Assembly (NCBI GenBank): GCA_007117775.1 | Contig: SKFX01000186.1 | Location: forward strand, 1 to 16,200 | Length of the DNA stretch: 16,200 nucleotides | Source of the DNA: Ilumatobacteraceae bacterium | GTDB lineage: Bacteria; Actinomycetota; Acidimicrobiia; Acidimicrobiales; Ilumatobacteraceae | Direction: 5' to 3' | Shown: positions 13,625 to 16,200 of the stretch, one piece after another | Numbering within the stretch: the first letter of the stretch is position 1 | Layout of the letters: each line of letters begins with the position of its first letter | Program-made: the position numbers and the translations under genes | Notes under the pieces: generated by a model | Seen by the model: the letters and a program-made list of their open reading frames with translations, nothing else | The model's database searches: none | What the model was told of the DNA's origin: nothing

Positions 13625-13679
13625 GTTGACGTCTTGGTGGGCACCAGGAGTTGACGTTCTCGTCGAACTGGGGTTGACT
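13625..13679 (+). repeat. Three GTTGAC direct repeats upstream of the cimA leader
   Basis: GTTGACGTC at 13625-13633, GTTGACGTT at 13650-13658 and GTTGACT at 13673-13679 are spaced 25 and 23 bp apart. They resemble -35 hexamers (TTGAC), but no TANNNT box is found at 16-18 bp downstream of any of them. They may instead be tandem binding sites for a regulator of the cimA transcript. Confidence 0.45.
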
Positions 13680-13686
13680 GAGGGCG

Positions 13687-13728
13687 ATGTGTTCCACCGA
13701 TGTCGCCACCTTCATCATTATTGAGTAG
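13687..13728 (+). CDS. Putative isoleucine-rich leader peptide of cimA
   Basis: A 13-codon ORF encoding MCSTDVATFIIIE, ATG 13687 to TAG 13726-13728. The codons ATC ATT ATT at 13714-13722 encode three consecutive isoleucines, preceded by Phe and an upstream Val. The only start codon after the nearest in-frame upstream stop (13675-13677) is this ATG. GAGGG (13680-13684) is the only Shine-Dalgarno-like sequence and is very close, two bases before the ATG, so translation efficiency is uncertain. The stop codon abuts a perfect 10-bp hairpin and then a terminator-like hairpin, followed by cimA, the gene that commits carbon to isoleucine. Ribosome-mediated attenuation by regulatory-codon leader peptides is known for branched-chain amino acid genes. 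Placement and codon content fit that scheme, but the ORF is short and could be chance. Confidence 0.5.
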   Translation: MCSTDVATFIIIE

Positions 13729-13751
13729 TGCACGTGGTCGTCCACGTGCAC
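13728..13751 (+). promoter_or_regulatory. Perfect 10-bp hairpin after the leader peptide
   Basis: GTGCACGTGG (13728-13737), loop TCGT, CCACGTGCAC (13742-13751). The first G is also the last base of the leader TAG stop. It may be the pause/1:2 hairpin of an attenuator, or as DNA a dyad operator. It does not overlap the terminator stem, so it is not by itself an antiterminator. Confidence 0.6.
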
Positions 13752-13754
13752 GTT

Positions 13755-13777
13755 GAGCCGCCCTCGGGCGGCTCTTT
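13755..13777 (+). terminator. Intrinsic terminator-like hairpin in the cimA leader
   Basis: GAGCCGCC (13755-13762), loop CTCG, GGCGGCTC (13767-13774), then TTT and a T-rich stretch to about 13796. The stem is perfect and GC-only in its centre. It lies 56 bp before the cimA GTG on the plus strand. No T-run follows it on the minus strand, which fixes its orientation. It would stop transcription before cimA unless prevented. Confidence 0.6.
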
Positions 13778-13822
13778 CGATATTCGTCGTCATTTCGCTC
13801 GAGACCGCAGAGACCAGATCCC

Positions 13823-13827
13823 AGGAG
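13823..13827 (+). promoter_or_regulatory. cimA ribosome binding site
   Basis: AGGAG six bases upstream of the GTG at 13834 is the strongest Shine-Dalgarno in the window. It fixes the cimA start and shows that this gene, unlike the leaderless ones, is read from an mRNA with a real 5' leader. Confidence 0.75.
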
Positions 13828-13833
13828 TCACCC

Positions 13834-15510
13834 GTGACCGCAACCGATACCAGCACCGACACCAGCTCCAGCAGCGGCCAGACCGGCGCATCGCCGATCT
13901 TCTCGGCTGGTGGAGCGCTGGCCGGAATCAAGATCGAGTCGTTCGACACCACATTGCGAGACGGACTGCAAGTGGAGGGTGTGAGCGCCACCGTCGAGGA
14001 CAAACTGCGGATCGCCGAACAGCTCGATCGACTCGGGGTGGATTTCATTGAGGGGGGGTGGCCCGGTGCGAATCCCAAAGACATCGAGTTCTTCGATCGC
14101 GCCGCACGAGAGCTCTCGCTGTCGACATCGACCATGGTCGCATTCGGTTCCACTCGACGGCCCCGTGGCAAGGTCGACGATGACGCCACCCTGCATCATC
14201 TGCTCCAGGCGCAGACCACAGCGGTCTGCATTGTCGCCAAGAGCTGGGACTATCACGTCATCGAGGCTCTGCAGACCTCGCTCGAGGAGGGTCTTGCGAT
14301 GATCTCGGATTCGGTCGCGTTCCTGACCGGAGCCGATCGTCGCGTGCTCGTCGACTTCGAGCACTTCTTCGACGGGTACCGCAACAATCCCGAATTCGCG
14401 CTGCAGGCCATCGAGGCCGCAGTGGTCAAGGGGGCATCACATCTGGTGCTGTGCGATACCAACGGCGGCTCGCTCCCCGATGACATCGCTGAGATCGTCG
14501 GGGTGGTCCACCAACATGTCGGCTCGGATGCGACCATCGGCATCCACTGTCATGATGACACCGGTTGTGCGGTGGCCAACTCGATGGCGGCGGTGACCGC
14601 CGGCGCCCGTCACGTCCAGGGAACCCTGAACGGTCTCGGTGAGCGGACCGGCAACGCGAACCTGACCACGATCATCGGCAACCTCGAACTCAAATACGGT
14701 GCCCGGTGCCTCCCCGAGGGCCACCTCGACCGCCTCACCCCGGTCAGCCACCACGTCGCTGAACTGCTCAACCGCTCCGTGAACCCCCAGGCGCCCTATG
14801 TCGGCACCTCGGCGTTCGCCCATAAGGCCGGTTTGCATGTCAGTGCGATCGCTCGCGCCCGCGACGCCTATGAGCATGTCGACCCCGAGACCGTCGGTAA
14901 CGGGACGCGGTTCGTCGTCAGTGAGATGGCCGGCCGGGCGACGATTCAGATCAAGGCCGAGGAACTCGGCATCGATCTCGACGGCCCAGCGGTCAACGAG
15001 GTCATCGACGAACTCAAGCGCCTCGAGCATGAGGGTTACCATTTCGAGGTGGCCGACGGGTCACTCGAGTTGCTGATGCGGCGTGCTGCGGGCTGGCAAC
15101 AGGAGTTCTTCGCCCTCGAGAGCATGCGCGTCATCACCGATGAACTGCCCGGTGGTGGCTTCACGACCGAAGCCACGGTCAAGGTCTGGGTCGGTGGGGA
15201 CCGTCATGTGTTCGTCGCTGAGGGCAACGGCCCGGTGAACGCCATCGACACCGCACTGCGCAAGGCGCTGGTCAAGTACTACCCCGAACTCGAGCGCATC
15301 CAACTGACCGACTTCACGGTGCGCATCCTCGACGGTGGCGAGGCCACCGGGGCCGTCACGAGGGTGTTGTTGAGCGCAACCGATGGCCCCCATGACTGGG
15401 TCACCATCGGGGTCAGCGGCAACATCATCGAGGCGTCCTGGCAGGCACTCGAGGAGAGCCTCGTCTGCGGTCTGCTGCGCCTCGGCAGCACACCGGTGCG
15501 AGCTGACTGA
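13834..15510 (+). CDS. cimA: (R)-citramalate synthase
   Basis: CimA condenses pyruvate and acetyl-CoA to (R)-citramalate, the first step of the threonine-independent isoleucine route. The 558-residue product is a DRE-TIM metallolyase of the citramalate-synthase type rather than a typical LeuA: FDTTLRDGLQVEGV (37-50, catalytic Arg42 and metal ligand Asp43), VEDKLRIAEQLDRLGVDFIEGGWPGANPKDIEFF motif region (54-87), metal ligands His238 and His240 (GIHCHDDTG), and LNGLGERTGNANL (265-277). A C-terminal LeuA-type regulatory/dimer domain (about 425-555) is present, the usual site of feedback inhibition. The GTG at 13834 is chosen for its AGGAG site; the TTG at 13753 would lie at the terminator hairpin. 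The first 20 residues are Ser/Thr-rich and outside the fold. The upstream leader suggests control by isoleucine. Confidence 0.93.
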   Translation: MTATDTSTDTSSSSGQTGASPIFSAGGALAGIKIESFDTTLRDGLQVEGVSATVEDKLRIAEQLDRLGVDFIEGGWPGANPKDIEFFDRAARELSLSTSTMVAFGSTRRPRGKVDDDATLHHLLQAQTTAVCIVAKSWDYHVIEALQTSLEEGLAMISDSVAFLTGADRRVLVDFEHFFDGYRNNPEFALQAIEAAVVKGASHLVLCDTNGGSLPDDIAEIVGVVHQHVGSDATIGIHCHDDTGCAVANSMAAVTAGARHVQGTLNGLGERTGNANLTTIIGNLELKYGARCLPEGHLDRLTPVSHHVAELLNRSVNPQAPYVGTSAFAHKAGLHVSAIARARDAYEHVDPETVGNGTRFVVSEMAGRATIQIKAEELGIDLDGPAVNEVIDELKRLEHEGYHFEVADGSLELLMRRAAGWQQEFFALESMRVITDELPGGGFTTEATVKVWVGGDRHVFVAEGNGPVNAIDTALRKALVKYYPELERIQLTDFTVRILDGGEATGAVTRVLLSATDGPHDWVTIGVSGNIIEASWQALEESLVCGLLRLGSTPVRAD

Positions 15511-15529
15511 GACCTCCGGGATCTCTCAG

Positions 15530-16200
15530 ATGGCGTCGCAGCCTGGCTATGACGCAGTGGTCATCGGGGCCGGCCCGAACGGTCTGGTCGCAGCCGCGCA
15601 TCTTGCACTGGCGGGTGCTCGGGTGCTGGTGGTCGAGGCCGCCGAGCAACCCGGTGGGGGACTGCGCACCGAGGAATTGACCCTGCCGGGTTTCCGCCAC
15701 GATGTGTGTGCGGCCATCTTGCCCCTGACCGTCGCCTCGCCGGCGATGCGATCGCTCCCGCTCGAGCAGCACGGGGTGAGATGGGTGCATCCTCCGGCTG
15801 GATTGGCTCATCCACTCGACGGATCTCCGGCGGCGCTGTTGTATCGAGAACTCGACCTGACCTGTGAGGCGCTCGCCGTCGGTGACCGGGCCGATGCCGA
15901 AGCCTGGGCGGCGCTGATGGGGCCCGTGGTCGACGCCGGCGCCGATCTGATCGATGGGCTGTTGAACCCGCTGTCGGTGCCGCGCCATCCCGTTGCGCTG
16001 GCCCGCTTCGCCCGATACGGCCTCGGCGACTCCGCGGCCTTGGCGCGCCGGCGCTTCGGTGGACCCGGGGCCCGAGCGCTCCTCGCCGGTCTGGCAGCGC
16101 ATTCGATGCTGCGCCTCGACCAGCGCCCCACCGCCGCCTATGCGGTCCTGCTCGGCGCGCTCGCTCATCACGTCGGCTGGCCCCTCGCCGCCGGCGGATC
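15530..16200 (+). CDS. FAD-dependent oxidoreductase, phytoene desaturase-like, N-terminal part
   Basis: The frame opens at ATG 15530, 19 bp after cimA, and stays open to the right edge (223 codons), so the gene is cut by the window. The N-terminus DAVVIGAGPNGLVAAAHLA (8-26) is a Rossmann FAD-binding GxGxxG motif, followed by VLVVEAAEQPGGGLRTEELTLPGFRHD with the acidic residue and GG-R typical of the amine oxidase/phytoene desaturase superfamily. The closest family by pattern is the NAD(P)/FAD-dependent, phytoene-dehydrogenase-like group (CrtI or PYROXD2-like). Substrate cannot be assigned; carotenoid genes are not seen nearby. There is no strong Shine-Dalgarno, so it may be translated after cimA by coupling or re-initiation. 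The link with isoleucine synthesis is probably only positional. Confidence 0.85.
   Translation, partial: MASQPGYDAVVIGAGPNGLVAAAHLALAGARVLVVEAAEQPGGGLRTEELTLPGFRHDVCAAILPLTVASPAMRSLPLEQHGVRWVHPPAGLAHPLDGSPAALLYRELDLTCEALAVGDRADAEAWAALMGPVVDAGADLIDGLLNPLSVPRHPVALARFARYGLGDSAALARRRFGGPGARALLAGLAAHSMLRLDQRPTAAYAVLLGALAHHVGWPLAAGG

Larger units (their letters stand above)
12990..13686. other. Long intergenic region without a convincing gene
   Basis: About 700 bp between the nucleoside hydrolase start and the cimA leader. Open frames here (for example minus 13168-13644) are rich in Arg, Pro and Gly and lack any recognisable fold. The stretch holds several strong hairpins (13078-13120, 13184-13219, 13233-13260, 13302-13319), a possible minus-strand promoter (13477-13505), a 10-bp direct repeat with DnaA-box-like words (13517-13612), and three GTTGAC repeats (13625-13679). 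Bases 13480-13610 look AT-richer than the flanks. It may encode a structured RNA, carry regulatory sites for cimA, or be a decayed gene. Confidence 0.6.

Noticed and set aside
13168..13644. 158-codon minus-strand frame in the intergenic region
   Set aside because: Arg/Gly/Thr-rich translation with no motif, no ribosome binding site, and it overlaps several hairpins and repeats. A decayed gene remnant is possible but not supportable.
13753..13833. Earlier TTG start for cimA at 13753
   Set aside because: It would lie just before the terminator stem; the GTG at 13834 has an excellent AGGAG site and the added residues have no family likeness.
1..16200. CRISPR arrays, insertion sequences, prophage or defence genes
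   Set aside because: No regularly spaced repeats, transposase or integrase motifs, or defence-system domains were found in any frame I read.

Overview
The window is GC-rich, gene-dense bacterial DNA that reads as an actinobacterium. The evidence is LeuB and LeuC of actinobacterial type, GC-biased codon ends, and at least six genes whose start codon sits about 6-7 bases after a TANNNT -10 box, the hallmark of leaderless mRNAs common in Actinobacteria. Acidimicrobiia is my best guess at class level, but that is inference from overall feel and gene mix, not proof.

Layout. Bases 2-316 hold the C-terminal end of an unknown protein with weak Calx-beta-like character. leuC-leuD (minus, ATGA overlap) run towards it. 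A 62-bp divergent promoter region separates leuC from the NAD genes nadA-nadB (plus, 6-bp gap) and nadC (plus, own leaderless promoter). Converging on nadC is a tight minus-strand cluster: greA, alpha/beta hydrolase, ABC1/UbiB-family kinase, and a tandem-FKBP lipoprotein. Divergent from greA is leuB-ilvE (plus), closed by a GC-rich hairpin. A minus-strand nucleoside hydrolase follows, then about 0.7 kb of non-coding but strikingly structured DNA, then cimA (citramalate synthase, plus) and the start of a phytoene-desaturase-like flavoprotein that runs off the window.

How the genes work together. CimA, LeuCD and LeuB together catalyse pyruvate + acetyl-CoA to (R)-citramalate to 2-oxobutyrate, the threonine-independent entry to isoleucine. 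LeuCD and LeuB also serve leucine, and IlvE does the final transamination. NadB, NadA and NadC form the complete aspartate-to-nicotinate-mononucleotide de novo NAD route. No leuA (isopropylmalate synthase) is in the window.

Most interesting: about 150 bp upstream of cimA lies a 13-codon ORF encoding MCSTDVATFIIIE, with three consecutive isoleucine codons. It is followed immediately by a perfect 10-bp hairpin and then a GC-rich hairpin plus TTT that looks like an intrinsic terminator. This looks like an isoleucine-sensing leader (attenuator) for the citramalate route. I could not identify a convincing antiterminator, so the mechanism is open. The 13.08-13.62 kb region holds further hairpins and repeats that no gene explains.
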